Notes: a model not told the origin generated them from the sequence alone. A stretch of 64,000 bases of DNA from Bacteroidota bacterium (GCA_023446155.1 JAEXIT010000017.1:248001-312000), one strand, 5' to 3'; numbered from the stretch's first letter, positions 17,828 to 26,270 are shown. A program made the numbers and translations.

Positions 17828-19720
17828 ATGGCTCGTAAAAAGATTTTATTTATAGTGCTTTTGGGTGGGATTTTTTTTAGTCATGCCCAGATATTTGTGA
17901 GTCCGTCCACGCATCTTTTTGTTAATAACGAATTACTGTATGTGAAACAGGATGTTGTTAATAATGGGTATATGTTTCTTCGTAGAGACGGTCAGCTATT
18001 GCAGGGAGTGGCAGGTAGTACTGCTAATAACGGAGGAGGTGAACTTTCGGTTTTTCAGGAAGGGACTTCCGATAATTACGATTATAATTACTGGTGCTCT
18101 CCTGTTGGTACCATAGCTTCCGGACAAGGAAATGTTGTCGGTAATTTTAATGCCGATGCAACGAAACTTTTTTACAAGCCTACTACAATTATTAATAGTA
18201 CTTTGGCGACAATTTTGCCCTGGGGATCACATGATGGGCAGGCCGATCCGTTGTCGATAGCTTCCCGTTGGTTGTGGAAGTTCGTTAATTCTACGGCCTA
18301 TTCGCAATGGTCCCATGTAGGAAACGGCCAGCCAATCGCTCCGGGAGAAGGATTTACAATGAAAGGAACAGCCGGTACAGATAATACCAATGTCGATGGA
18401 ATAGTAAATAACCCGGGAGGCTACCAACGAATTGATTTTAGAGGACGTCCTAACGATGGCGATATTGTAATTCCATGCATGGTTGGACAACAAACACTGA
18501 CCGGAAACCCATACCCATCGGCGATCGATTTAAGTTATTTTCTTTTGGATAATCCTGCTTGCGACGGAACCGCACAATTCTGGGAGCAAGATAAAACGGT
18601 AAATTCCCATACCTTGGCCAATTACAGAGGTGGTTATGGAACATTCTCACCAGCGGCAACACTAGCGCAAGTAACCGGCGGAACAGCGGGCATGGGAATC
18701 TATACTCCGGCCATTTTTCACTCGTATGATTCGGGGGGTAATCAAGGAGGGGTAGTATCAACACCTGGCAATCAGTATAAAAGACGTTTTTCTCCTGTGG
18801 CGCAAGGATTCCTGATTACAGGTGCTAATGCAGGTACTGTGACGATGAGAAATCGCTATCGCGTTTTTGTAAAGAAAGGATCAGCTAATAACTCGCAATT
18901 TGAAAGAAATGCGGTTTCAGCAACTCTGGCTAATGAAAATCCGAATACACCGTCCTATAATCCGGACGTGGTAGATATAGCTTTTCCAGTAGTTATATCT
19001 GTTTCCGGTATCGATTATACAAATGAATCCATAAGACCACAGCCGCAGATCCGTATTAATACACTGATCGATAATCAAGGGGTGCGTCAGGGGGTGATCG
19101 GTTTTCATCCCGAAGCTACCGACGGAATTGATAGAGGAATGGATGCAATCGCTTCCGACGATGGATTGCCATCGGATATGTTCTTTGTGATTGAAGATAA
19201 AGAATATATTATTGATATGATTGCTTATGATGAAAACAAACGGGTGCAGTTGGGTTTTAAAAATGCAGCACCGGCAAATTATAAAATAACAGTACAAGAA
19301 ATTATTAATGCCGATAATGTGGAAAATGTATTCCTGCATGATAAAGTAAATAACCTGTATTATGACATTAAAAATGGCGTACATGAGTTGAATTTACCAG
19401 CCGGAACGAATAAAACAGATTATGAGATTACCTTTAAACAGGATAGTAATCTGGCATTGGGTGAAAATATTAAAAATAGTTTTAAGGTATATCAGAACAA
19501 TTCCGAACAGGCTTTGAAAATTTCCAATCCAATGGCTTTAGAGTTGAATACCATAGTTTTATACGATGTGATTGGAAAAGTAATTTTTACAAAAGCAAAA
19601 CTGGGTAATAAAACATCCTATTCGTTTCCAACGGCAAACCTTGGTGACGGGGTATATATAGTAAAAATGATTACGATGGATAATCAGGAAATAAGTAAAA
19701 AAATCATAATAAAAAATTAA
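17828..19720 (+). CDS. Secreted protein with type A T9SS sorting domain (paralogue 4)
   Basis: 630 residues from ATG 17828; a TTG two codons upstream is less likely. The signal peptide is KKILFIVLLGGIFFSHAQ. The middle shares the fold of the three minus-strand neighbours (DYNYWCSPVG, GRPNDGDIVIP, TGNPYPSAIDLSYF, FHPEATDGIDRGMD), but at much lower identity. The last 80 residues (KVYQNNSEQALKISNP, VLYDVIGKVIF, GVYIVKMIT, KKIIIKN) form a classic type A sorting domain, different from the neighbours' domain. It is probably anchored at or released from the cell surface by the T9SS. Function unknown. Confidence 0.87.
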   Translation: MARKKILFIVLLGGIFFSHAQIFVSPSTHLFVNNELLYVKQDVVNNGYMFLRRDGQLLQGVAGSTANNGGGELSVFQEGTSDNYDYNYWCSPVGTIASGQGNVVGNFNADATKLFYKPTTIINSTLATILPWGSHDGQADPLSIASRWLWKFVNSTAYSQWSHVGNGQPIAPGEGFTMKGTAGTDNTNVDGIVNNPGGYQRIDFRGRPNDGDIVIPCMVGQQTLTGNPYPSAIDLSYFLLDNPACDGTAQFWEQDKTVNSHTLANYRGGYGTFSPAATLAQVTGGTAGMGIYTPAIFHSYDSGGNQGGVVSTPGNQYKRRFSPVAQGFLITGANAGTVTMRNRYRVFVKKGSANNSQFERNAVSATLANENPNTPSYNPDVVDIAFPVVISVSGIDYTNESIRPQPQIRINTLIDNQGVRQGVIGFHPEATDGIDRGMDAIASDDGLPSDMFFVIEDKEYIIDMIAYDENKRVQLGFKNAAPANYKITVQEIINADNVENVFLHDKVNNLYYDIKNGVHELNLPAGTNKTDYEITFKQDSNLALGENIKNSFKVYQNNSEQALKISNPMALELNTIVLYDVIGKVIFTKAKLGNKTSYSFPTANLGDGVYIVKMITMDNQEISKKIIIKN

Positions 19721-19738
19721 AATTTATAGACGATATTT

Positions 19739-19768
19739 AAAAACAGCTCCAAATACGGAGCTGTTTTT
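19739..19768 (+). terminator. Rho-independent terminator
   Basis: AACAGCTCC pairs with GGAGCTGTT across a six-base loop and is followed by a T-run; it ends the T9SS paralogue 4 transcript. Confidence 0.85.
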
Positions 19769-19779
19769 GTTTAAAATGA

Positions 19780-19787
19780 TATTTTTG
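19780..19787 (+). promoter_or_regulatory. Promoter -7 element (TATTTTTG) directly before ATG
   Basis: A perfect TAnnTTTG match ending 5 nt before the ATG at 19793. If transcription starts at the usual distance, the mRNA has almost no leader. The -33 TTG is not at the consensus distance. Confidence 0.55.
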
Positions 19788-19792
19788 CAAGT

Positions 19793-20725
19793 ATGAAAAG
19801 TCACAATCAGGTACTACCTTTTTCGTTTTCCGGGGGAATTACGCTCACCGTAAAAAGAGAAGATACTGTACATCCTTTTTTATCCGGAAATAAATACCGG
19901 AAAATGAAGTACAACCTGGAACAGGCAAAAAGGGAAGGTTATACAAAATTGCTGACTTTCGGAGGGGCATTTTCAAATCATATTGCAGCGGTTGCGGCGG
20001 CAGGAGCGCATTTTGGTTTGGAAACCATAGGCGTGATACGCGGGGAAGAGTTGGAAAGCGAAGTAGCAGCCAATGCGACCTTGCGTCTGGCACAGCAACA
20101 AGGCATGAAATTTGATTTTGTATCGCGGGATGCCTATCGCCATAAAGAGGATATCGCTTTTTTAGAAAAACTAAAGGAAAAACACGGTGCTTTTTACCTT
20201 TTGCCCGAAGGCGGAACCAACGCGATGGCTGTAAAAGGATGTGAAGAAATTTTAGAAACGACCGACAAGACGGGGTTCACCCATATTTGTTGTGCGGTAG
20301 GAACAGGTGGGACAATCTCAGGTTTGATCAATTCCTGTGGAGAGCAACAAAAGGTAATTGGCTTTCCGGCGTTAAAAGGTTCGTTTTTATCTGATGAGAT
20401 TTGTAAATTTGTAAACAACGATCGTTGGGAGTTGATAAACGACTATCATTTTGGAGGTTATGCGAAAATAAATGCCGAATTGGTTCGTTTTAATAATGAC
20501 TTTTATACCCAAACGGAGGTGTTGTTGGATCCGGTTTATACCGGAAAAATGGCATATGGAATATTGGATCTGATTCAAAAAGGTTATTTTCCTGACAATG
20601 CCGCAATTTTAATGATTCACACCGGAGGATTACAGGGAATTGAAGGAATGAATAAACGACTGGCCCGGAAAAACGAGTCGTTACTTATAGAAAATAAAGT
20701 CTGTAAAAAAGAGAATAATGATTAA
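19793..20725 (+). CDS. 1-aminocyclopropane-1-carboxylate deaminase/D-cysteine desulfhydrase family PLP enzyme
   Basis: 310 residues, fold type II PLP enzyme. The PLP lysine is in HPFLSGNKYRKMKYNL, the substrate-side motif is TFGGAFSNHIAA, and the phosphate-binding loop is GTGGTISG. The family covers ACC deaminase and D-cysteine desulfhydrase, which differ by few residues, so the true substrate is not decided here; a D-amino acid desulfhydrase role is more likely in this phylum. It overlaps the next gene by 8 nt, so the two are probably translated together. Confidence 0.88.
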   Translation: MKSHNQVLPFSFSGGITLTVKREDTVHPFLSGNKYRKMKYNLEQAKREGYTKLLTFGGAFSNHIAAVAAAGAHFGLETIGVIRGEELESEVAANATLRLAQQQGMKFDFVSRDAYRHKEDIAFLEKLKEKHGAFYLLPEGGTNAMAVKGCEEILETTDKTGFTHICCAVGTGGTISGLINSCGEQQKVIGFPALKGSFLSDEICKFVNNDRWELINDYHFGGYAKINAELVRFNNDFYTQTEVLLDPVYTGKMAYGILDLIQKGYFPDNAAILMIHTGGLQGIEGMNKRLARKNESLLIENKVCKKENND

Positions 20726-21581
20726 AAAAATTTGCCTGCTGCTAACGCTTGTATTGGTTTGTAGCTGCGGATCTTCATCAAAAGTGCGAACAACACCAAC
20801 GAAGATTACGACGACCAAGAAAAATACGACAGTGAAAACACACTCGGGTTCATCGAGAACTAATTCCTCTTCGGAAAATTCCAAACCGTCGGAAGTTCTC
20901 GAGGCGACTTCAAAAATAAAAGTAACAACCGAGATCGTAAATGCGTATATCGGCAAGTTTAATGAAACCGCAAAAGAAAACATGCGCAACCATGGTGTTC
21001 CGGCCAGTATTACCCTGGCGCAGGGAATCCTGGAATCGGGTGCCGGAGTGGGGACTTTATGCGTAAAAGCAAATAACCATTTTGGGATCAAATGCCATAC
21101 GGGGTGGACTGGAGATAGTGTTCGCCATGACGATGATTCCGAACAGGAATGTTTCCGTAAATACAGCGACCCGGCCGAATCATTTCGTGATCATTCCCTG
21201 TTTTTAACGACCAGAAGTCGCTATTCCGCGTTGTTTAAATTGCCAAAGGGCGATTATGTAGCCTGGGCCAAAGGGCTTAAAAGTGCCGGATATGCCACAG
21301 ATCCGAAATACCCGGAAAAATTGATCGGACTTATCGAACGCTACGAACTTTACAAATATGATTCGGAAGTCATTGGAGGTGGTTATACCAAACCGGTTAT
21401 CAAAAAAGATACAGCTACGGTTACTGCCGAAGTAAGTGGTTCTACCTACAAAGTAGCGCAGGGGGATACGCTGTATTCCATTTCCAGAAAATTTAATGTA
21501 ACGGTAGATGAGTTGATGAAAATCAATAATCTTACCTCAAATGCAATAGCAATAGGTCAAATCATAAAAGTCAAATCATAA
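20718..21581 (+). CDS. Glucosaminidase-domain lipoprotein with C-terminal LysM
   Basis: 287 residues. The N-terminal signal ends near Cys17 (VCSCGSSSK), probably lipidated. A Thr/Ser/Lys-rich linker runs to about residue 70. The FlgJ-like GH73 N-acetylglucosaminidase domain follows (about 75-215: VPASITLAQGILESGAG, NNHFGIKCH, SFRDHSLFL); Glu in ILESGAG is the expected catalytic acid. A LysM peptidoglycan-binding motif (YKVAQGDTLYSISRKFNVTV) fills the C-terminus. The predicted job is cleaving peptidoglycan glycan strands in the periplasm. It is embedded between overlapping genes in one operon. Confidence 0.92.
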   Translation: MIKKICLLLTLVLVCSCGSSSKVRTTPTKITTTKKNTTVKTHSGSSRTNSSSENSKPSEVLEATSKIKVTTEIVNAYIGKFNETAKENMRNHGVPASITLAQGILESGAGVGTLCVKANNHFGIKCHTGWTGDSVRHDDDSEQECFRKYSDPAESFRDHSLFLTTRSRYSALFKLPKGDYVAWAKGLKSAGYATDPKYPEKLIGLIERYELYKYDSEVIGGGYTKPVIKKDTATVTAEVSGSTYKVAQGDTLYSISRKFNVTVDELMKINNLTSNAIAIGQIIKVKS

Positions 21582-22867
21582 TGTTATATACAAGAAGCAG
21601 TCAGCTGTTTGCTGAAGCGTCAGAAGTGTTACCGGGCGGTGTGAATTCACCGGTTCGTGCGTTTAAATCAGTCGGAGGAACACCCATTTTTGCCAAAGAA
21701 GCCAAAGGAGCCTATTTGTACGATGAAGATGGAAACCGACTTATCGATTATATCAATTCCTGGGGGCCAATGCTATTAGGGCATGCCTATGAGCCGGTAG
21801 TATCGGCGGTAATTGAAAAAGCGAAAAAAGGAACCTCGTTCGGAATGCCAACAGAATTGGAAACGGAAATCGCAAAACTAGCCGTTTCGATGGTACCGGG
21901 AATTGAGAAAATCCGATTTGTAAATTCCGGAACGGAAGCGTGTATGAGTGCTGTCCGATTGGCACGTGGTTTTACAAATCGCGATAAAATCATAAAATTT
22001 GCCGGATGTTACCACGGTCATTCCGATTCTTTTCTGATTCAGGCCGGAAGTGGAGCCATTACATTTGGCGCACCAAATAGTCCTGGCGTAACGCAAGGAA
22101 CTGCAAAAGATACCCTTTTGGCACGGTATAACGACTTGGATAATGTACGTTCGTTGTTTGAAGCGAATAAAAATGAAATTGCGGCCATTATTATAGAACC
22201 GGTTGCCGGTAATATGGGATGTGTACCGCCACAGGAGGGTTTTTTAAAAGGATTGCGGACACTTTGTGACGAACACGGGACTTTGTTGATATTTGATGAG
22301 GTAATGACTGGATTTCGTCTGTCAAAAGGTGGTGCACAGGAATTGTTTGGAATTACGGCCGATATCGTAACCTTCGGAAAAGTAATCGGAGGTGGTTTGC
22401 CGGTAGGTGCCTTCGCCGCACGAAATGAAATTATGAATTATCTGGCGCCATTAGGTCCGGTATATCAGGCGGGAACCTTATCGGGTAATCCGTTAGCGAT
22501 GGCGGCAGGTTTGGCGATGCTGCAGGATATCAATACTAACGTAGGACTTTTTGAGCGATTGGAACAAAAAACGGCATATCTGGAAAAAGGAATCCGCGAA
22601 CAATTGGAAAAAGCCGGTATTGTATTTACAATTAATCGTGTAGGATCGATGATCTCGGTTCATTTTGATGAAAGACCGGTAGTCGATTTTGATACGGCTA
22701 AAAATGGCGATAATGAAAGCTTTAAAAAATTCTTCCACGGGTTGTTACAAGAAGGAATTTATATCGCACCGTCGGCCTATGAAACCTGGTTTATTACCGA
22801 TGCATTGACCTACGAAGACCTTGATTTTACAATCGCGGCTGTAGGGAAAGTAGCAGCGACACTTTAA
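21581..22867 (+). CDS. hemL: Glutamate-1-semialdehyde 2,1-aminomutase
   Basis: 428 residues, near the family length. It makes 5-aminolevulinate from glutamate-1-semialdehyde in the C5 route to haem. The PLP lysine is Lys267 in TFGKVIGGGLPVGAF; PGGVNSPVRAF at the N-terminus and GCYHGHSDSFL at 142-152 are family signatures. The start codon overlaps the stop of the glucosaminidase gene by one base (TAATG), which indicates translational coupling. The operon ends with a strong terminator. Confidence 0.96.
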   Translation: MLYTRSSQLFAEASEVLPGGVNSPVRAFKSVGGTPIFAKEAKGAYLYDEDGNRLIDYINSWGPMLLGHAYEPVVSAVIEKAKKGTSFGMPTELETEIAKLAVSMVPGIEKIRFVNSGTEACMSAVRLARGFTNRDKIIKFAGCYHGHSDSFLIQAGSGAITFGAPNSPGVTQGTAKDTLLARYNDLDNVRSLFEANKNEIAAIIIEPVAGNMGCVPPQEGFLKGLRTLCDEHGTLLIFDEVMTGFRLSKGGAQELFGITADIVTFGKVIGGGLPVGAFAARNEIMNYLAPLGPVYQAGTLSGNPLAMAAGLAMLQDINTNVGLFERLEQKTAYLEKGIREQLEKAGIVFTINRVGSMISVHFDERPVVDFDTAKNGDNESFKKFFHGLLQEGIYIAPSAYETWFITDALTYEDLDFTIAAVGKVAATL

Positions 22868-22886
22868 AAGAAGATAGCTATAAACG

Positions 22887-22916
22887 AAAAACGCACCTTT
22901 TTAAGGTGCGTTTTTT
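22887..22916. terminator. Rho-independent terminator between hemL and 22918 gene
   Basis: AACGCACCTT pairs with AAGGTGCGTT, with A-rich and T-rich ends. It can serve both converging transcripts. Confidence 0.85.
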
Positions 22917-22917
22917 A

Positions 22918-23244
22918 TTATTCGGAAAGCAATCGTTTTACCAATTGCGGATTCGCGTCCAGTTTTTGAAGTTGTGCCGGTGTTAAGGGAGCACGTAGAT
23001 AGTGTTCCACCACTTTTACCAACTCTTTTTTTCGGCCTTCCGACAAATCCGGACTTAGATTTTGGTGTTTCATCACCAATCCTTTTTCGATCTGAACTTT
23101 TTGTTCGTCAGATAGTGGAATATAGGTAGTGAGTGCCGTAATGTCGTTTTGAACTTTTTTAGCGATTTCCTTCTGACGATCCTGCGCATGGGCAGCTACC
23201 GAAAAGGAAACAATCATAAAAAATAACGCAATAAATTTTTTCAT
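22918..23244 (-). CDS. Small secreted protein, Spy/CpxP-like in layout
   Basis: 108 residues with signal peptide KKFIALFFMIVSFSVAAHAQ. The mature part is helical and charged, and contains TPAQLQKLDANPQLVKRLL, an LTxxQ-like turn as found in Spy/CpxP-type periplasmic chaperones. Family assignment is tentative. It lies downstream of and in the same direction as the 23320-23754 gene (75 nt gap), probably in one operon. In enterobacteria, Spy/CpxP proteins answer envelope or metal stress; whether that holds here is inference. Confidence 0.7.
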   Translation of the reverse strand: MKKFIALFFMIVSFSVAAHAQDRQKEIAKKVQNDITALTTYIPLSDEQKVQIEKGLVMKHQNLSPDLSEGRKKELVKVVEHYLRAPLTPAQLQKLDANPQLVKRLLSE

Positions 23245-23319
23245 TGTCTGATAGATTGGCTTATTATAGAGCCAAAGCTAATTTATTTTGCGATATATTA
23301 CTAAAAAAACGATCAAAAA

Positions 23320-23754
23320 TTATTCTGGTGCGTTGTTTTTAAAGTTTCGGGTTCTTTTTGTGATTTTTTCCTGACGCATTTCACTCTGTTTTTCCCATTT
23401 CTCCATCTGACTGGAATTTAGGATTTTTTTCATTTCGCCTTTAAACGCAATTTTGTCATCCATACGTTTGTTTTGAAGTGCAAAACGCTCGTCGGCTGTC
23501 ATGTCTTTATAGTTTTTTCGTGCATCACCCTGAGCAGTTCTTGCTTCCTCACGTTTTTTACTCTGATCCATTAAAAGCTTTTCCACTTCTTTTTGTTGTT
23601 TGGCTGTCAGATCCAAATCCAGGGTCATTTTTTTAACCTGTAATTGTACTTGTTGTTCCGGAGCCATGCGTTCGCGGCCACCTCTTGATTCTTTTTCCTG
23701 TGCGAAGCCTAACATCGTTGCGCTAAGGCAAACGGCTAAAATTAATTTTTTCAT
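23320..23754 (-). CDS. Spy/CpxP-like (DUF4890-like) small periplasmic protein
   Basis: 144 residues. The signal peptide is KKLILAVCLSATMLGFAQ. The mature protein is a charged helix-rich domain with KMTLDLDLTAKQQKEVEKLL (LTxxQ-like) and a basic Arg/Lys C-terminal tail. The pattern recurs in the protein at 27483-27881, on the other side of the copper locus. It probably acts as a periplasmic chaperone or stress protein. It is divergent from the 23924 gene, so the 169-nt gap should contain both promoters. Confidence 0.75.
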   Translation of the reverse strand: MKKLILAVCLSATMLGFAQEKESRGGRERMAPEQQVQLQVKKMTLDLDLTAKQQKEVEKLLMDQSKKREEARTAQGDARKNYKDMTADERFALQNKRMDDKIAFKGEMKKILNSSQMEKWEKQSEMRQEKITKRTRNFKNNAPE

Positions 23755-23888
23755 AATGCTTTTCTTTTAAAGTTGTTACGATGCTTTGACCGTCGAAATT
23801 TCAAAAGGTTTAAAAATGGCTGCCCTAAATAAAAGTTAAAAAAAATACCGAAATGTTGCTTTCCTGTTAAAATAGAGTAGGATATTTT

Positions 23889-23919
23889 TTGGAGTTACCA
23901 CTTTTGGGGATTACCTTTG
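23889..23919 (+). promoter_or_regulatory. Bacteroidota promoter with consensus spacing
   Basis: TTG at 23889-23891, a 20-nt spacer, then TACCTTTG at 23912-23919. The GTG start at 23924 is only 4 nt beyond the -7 element, so the transcript is predicted to be leaderless or nearly so. Confidence 0.7.
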
Positions 23920-23923
23920 CAGC

Positions 23924-24298
23924 GTGAAAAAAGGAATTGTAATACTCGTTTTTTTTGTTCTCTTTAAACCGATACTACCGGTTTTTGAGTACGTGATCAA
24001 TTACGATTATATTACAAAAAACCTTTGTGAAAACATCGCCAAACCTCAAATGGCCTGTAACGGAAAATGTCACCTGATGAAAGAGCTGGCCAAAGCTTCT
24101 GAATCGGAAAAACCGTTGTCTACCGACAAAAAAAATGTAAGAGCCGAAGTAGAAGTGCTCTTTTGTGAAATCCAGAAAAACTTCGATTTTAATCCGGTAC
24201 AAGTATCCGAAAAAGGGACAGAAAACTTTTTGTATACCAACCTGTATCAGCATTTGAATGCGGAAGGTATCTTTCATCCGCCGGCATTTATTTTTTAA
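23924..24298 (+). CDS. Small Cys-rich membrane/secreted protein of copper locus
   Basis: 124 residues with a GTG start. The N-terminal hydrophobic KKGIVILVFFVLFKPILPVF may be an uncleaved membrane anchor or signal. Cys35, Cys45, Cys49 and His50 occur as NLC...ACNGKCHLMKEL, a C-x9-C-x3-CH pattern that looks metal-binding. I recall similar CNGKCH/CKGKC proteins in Bacteroidota beside metal-related genes, but no named family. It is followed 80 nt later by the MbnP-like gene in the same direction. Function unknown; a role in copper or iron handling is inferred from the motif and neighbours. Confidence 0.7.
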   Translation: MKKGIVILVFFVLFKPILPVFEYVINYDYITKNLCENIAKPQMACNGKCHLMKELAKASESEKPLSTDKKNVRAEVEVLFCEIQKNFDFNPVQVSEKGTENFLYTNLYQHLNAEGIFHPPAFIF

Positions 24299-24324
24299 AA
24301 TTCAACCCTTTTAAGCGTTTTTTT

Positions 24325-24345
24325 CTTTTGACAGGAAGTCAAGAG
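24325..24345 (+). promoter_or_regulatory. Inverted repeat upstream of MbnP-like gene
   Basis: CTTTTGAC, five bases, GTCAAGAG: arms of 8 nt with one mismatch, located 34 nt before the ATG at 24379. It lies where a repressor or activator site would be expected. Confidence 0.4.
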
Positions 24346-24378
24346 GATTGCTATGTCGTATTTTAAAAAATAAAAAAA

Positions 24379-25164
24379 ATGAAATTAAAATTAATAAACA
24401 CTGCTGTAGCGGTGGTATTGGCTATTGCCTTAGGATCTTGTAGTACAGATAACGATGTGGTGAACTCCACAGAAGGAAGCGGAAGTTTGAAAATTAAATT
24501 TGATCACCGTTATGGAGATGTCGATTTTATCATGGGAGCCCCCTATATAACCTCTCAGGGTGAGACGATTAAAGTGGATAATATCAAATATATCGTGAGC
24601 AACATTGTGCTGACAAAAGAGGATGGTTCTGTTTATGTATACCCGAAAAGCAAAAGCTACTTCATTATAAAAGAACAAACCCCAAGTTTGTTTACGATCG
24701 AATTAACCGATGTTCCGGCGGGGAATTATAAAACCGTAAAATTCGGAATTGGAGTCGATCAGGAGCAATTTAACTTAGGTGCTGCCGGTCAGGGTGACTT
24801 TTTGGCGCAGGCACAATCCGAAGGGATGATGTGGTCGTGGAGTGCAGGTTATAAATTCCTGGCTTTCGAAGGGAATTTTACCTCGGCTACCGTAACCGAT
24901 CCGACATTGTTTAAAGTACATACGGGACAAACCGGAACGCATTATAATTATACCGAAGTGACATTGGATATGCCGGATAAAGCATTGGTGCGATCAACTA
25001 TTACACCACAAATCCACGTGATGGCCGATTTGTCTAAAATCCTTGATGGCGCGACAAAAATCAGTTTGTCGCCACAACCGAATATCATGGGAGGTGCTGT
25101 TTTGGCTTCAATTACAGCAAATGTGTCCACTATGTTTTCTGTTGATCACGTTCATAATGACTAA
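24379..25164 (+). CDS. MbnP-like copper-binding lipoprotein
   Basis: 261 residues. The signal peptide has lipobox Cys21 (ALGSC). The mature part matches the MbnP family: SLKIKFDHRYGD near the N-terminus; IKYIVSNIVL; the hallmark segment GMMWSWSAGYKFLAFEG with Trp152 and Trp154; FKVHTGQTG; and a His-containing C-terminus, VDHVHND. In methanotroph MbnP a tryptophan is oxidised to kynurenine by the di-haem enzyme MbnH and helps bind copper (known for the family). The next gene here is an MbnH-like di-haem protein, so the same chemistry is expected. Location: outer leaflet of a membrane facing the periplasm or the outside. Confidence 0.85.
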   Translation: MKLKLINTAVAVVLAIALGSCSTDNDVVNSTEGSGSLKIKFDHRYGDVDFIMGAPYITSQGETIKVDNIKYIVSNIVLTKEDGSVYVYPKSKSYFIIKEQTPSLFTIELTDVPAGNYKTVKFGIGVDQEQFNLGAAGQGDFLAQAQSEGMMWSWSAGYKFLAFEGNFTSATVTDPTLFKVHTGQTGTHYNYTEVTLDMPDKALVRSTITPQIHVMADLSKILDGATKISLSPQPNIMGGAVLASITANVSTMFSVDHVHND

Positions 25165-25173
25165 ATAAAATCA

Positions 25174-25208
25174 AAAAAGCTGTCGGTAGGAACTATCGGC
25201 AGCTTTTT
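25174..25208 (+). terminator. Hairpin terminator/attenuator between MbnP-like and MbnH-like genes
   Basis: The stem AAAAAGCTG...CAGCTTTTT, with G-U pairs in the middle, is followed by Ts. It lies inside the presumed operon, so it may reduce expression of the distal genes rather than end transcription fully. Confidence 0.7.
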
Positions 25209-25223
25209 GAAAAACAGATCGTT

Positions 25224-26270
25224 ATGAAAACAATAAGAACACTGCTGTTCCTGTTGCTTCCATTTTTGTGGAGCTGCTCGAACGAGAATAGTCCTGAAAC
25301 CTACCAGAACATCCCGATAGATTTTAAAGTACCGTCCAATTTTCCGGCATTGACTTATAATTTGCAAAACAATCCGTTAACGGAAAAAGGATTTGAATTG
25401 GGTAAAAAGCTGTTTTATGACGGCCGACTAGCGTCGGATGGCTTGGTGTCTTGTGGTTTTTGCCACATTCAGGAAGACGCGTTTACGCACCACGGGCATT
25501 CTTTTAGTCATGGTGTGGGCGATAATATTGGAACCCGCAATGCGCCTCCGATTCAGAATCTCGCTTATCAGAGAGCCTATATGTGGGACGGCGCAACAAC
25601 TCATCTGGATTTGCAACCTTTGATTCCGTTAACCAGTGAAATTGAAATGAATGGTAATCTGACGGAAATTGTAAGCATGATGAAAGGCGATGCAGCCTAT
25701 CAAAAACTATTCAGACAGGCTTTTCCTGACGGGATGATCAATTCCGAGAATATGCTCAAAGCATTGGGGCAATTTATGGTGATGTTGACGTCGTCCAATT
25801 CCAAATTTGATAAATTCAGAAGAGGTGAACCCGGAGGAACTTTAAGCGCCGACGAACAGGAGGGGTATGGTATTTTCTCGCAAAAATGTGCCGGTTGTCA
25901 CGCAACGGATTTATTTACCGATGATACGTATCGCAATAACGGATTGCCTATTAATCCTATGATCAATGATGTTGGACGGTATCGTGTAACCGAGTTGCCG
26001 CAGGATAACTATAGGTTTAAAGTGCCGAGTTTGCGGAATATTGAAAAAACGGCGCCTTATATGCACGACGGGCGTTTTGCTACGTTGGAAGCCGTTTTAA
26101 ATCACTATTCCAATGGCGTGTTGGATTCGCCAACATTGGATCCGGCATTAAAGGCCAATGGTGCTTTAGGGATTCCGTTGACGCCAACAGAAAAAACGAA
26201 ATTAGTTGCCTTTTTGAAAACATTAACGGATCATGAGTTTTTAACCAATCGCCGGTTTTCGGAATTTTAA
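25224..26270 (+). CDS. MbnH-like di-haem cytochrome c peroxidase lipoprotein
   Basis: 348 residues of the CcpA/MauG superfamily. Lipobox Cys18 (FLWSC). There are two CxxCH haem c sites: CGFCH at 77-81 and CAGCH at 222-226. The distal segment APYMHDGRFATLEAV (277-291) and the substrate-side NAPPIQNLAYQ are typical. Beside an MbnP-like gene, the best prediction is an MbnH-type enzyme that oxidises a tryptophan of its partner rather than a simple peroxide scavenger. That is inference from context; ordinary cytochrome c peroxidase remains the alternative. It precedes a beta-barrel gene by 56 nt. Confidence 0.85.
   Translation: MKTIRTLLFLLLPFLWSCSNENSPETYQNIPIDFKVPSNFPALTYNLQNNPLTEKGFELGKKLFYDGRLASDGLVSCGFCHIQEDAFTHHGHSFSHGVGDNIGTRNAPPIQNLAYQRAYMWDGATTHLDLQPLIPLTSEIEMNGNLTEIVSMMKGDAAYQKLFRQAFPDGMINSENMLKALGQFMVMLTSSNSKFDKFRRGEPGGTLSADEQEGYGIFSQKCAGCHATDLFTDDTYRNNGLPINPMINDVGRYRVTELPQDNYRFKVPSLRNIEKTAPYMHDGRFATLEAVLNHYSNGVLDSPTLDPALKANGALGIPLTPTEKTKLVAFLKTLTDHEFLTNRRFSEF

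Noticed and set aside
18917..19384. 155-residue minus-strand frame inside the plus-strand T9SS gene
   Set aside because: Lies wholly antisense to a well-supported gene; composition (Ile/Tyr/Cys-rich, no family) fits a shadow frame.
20681..21091. 136-residue minus-strand frame over the glucosaminidase gene
   Set aside because: Antisense to a gene with clear GH73 and LysM motifs; the Val/Phe-rich translation is a reflection of the Lys/Thr-rich linker.
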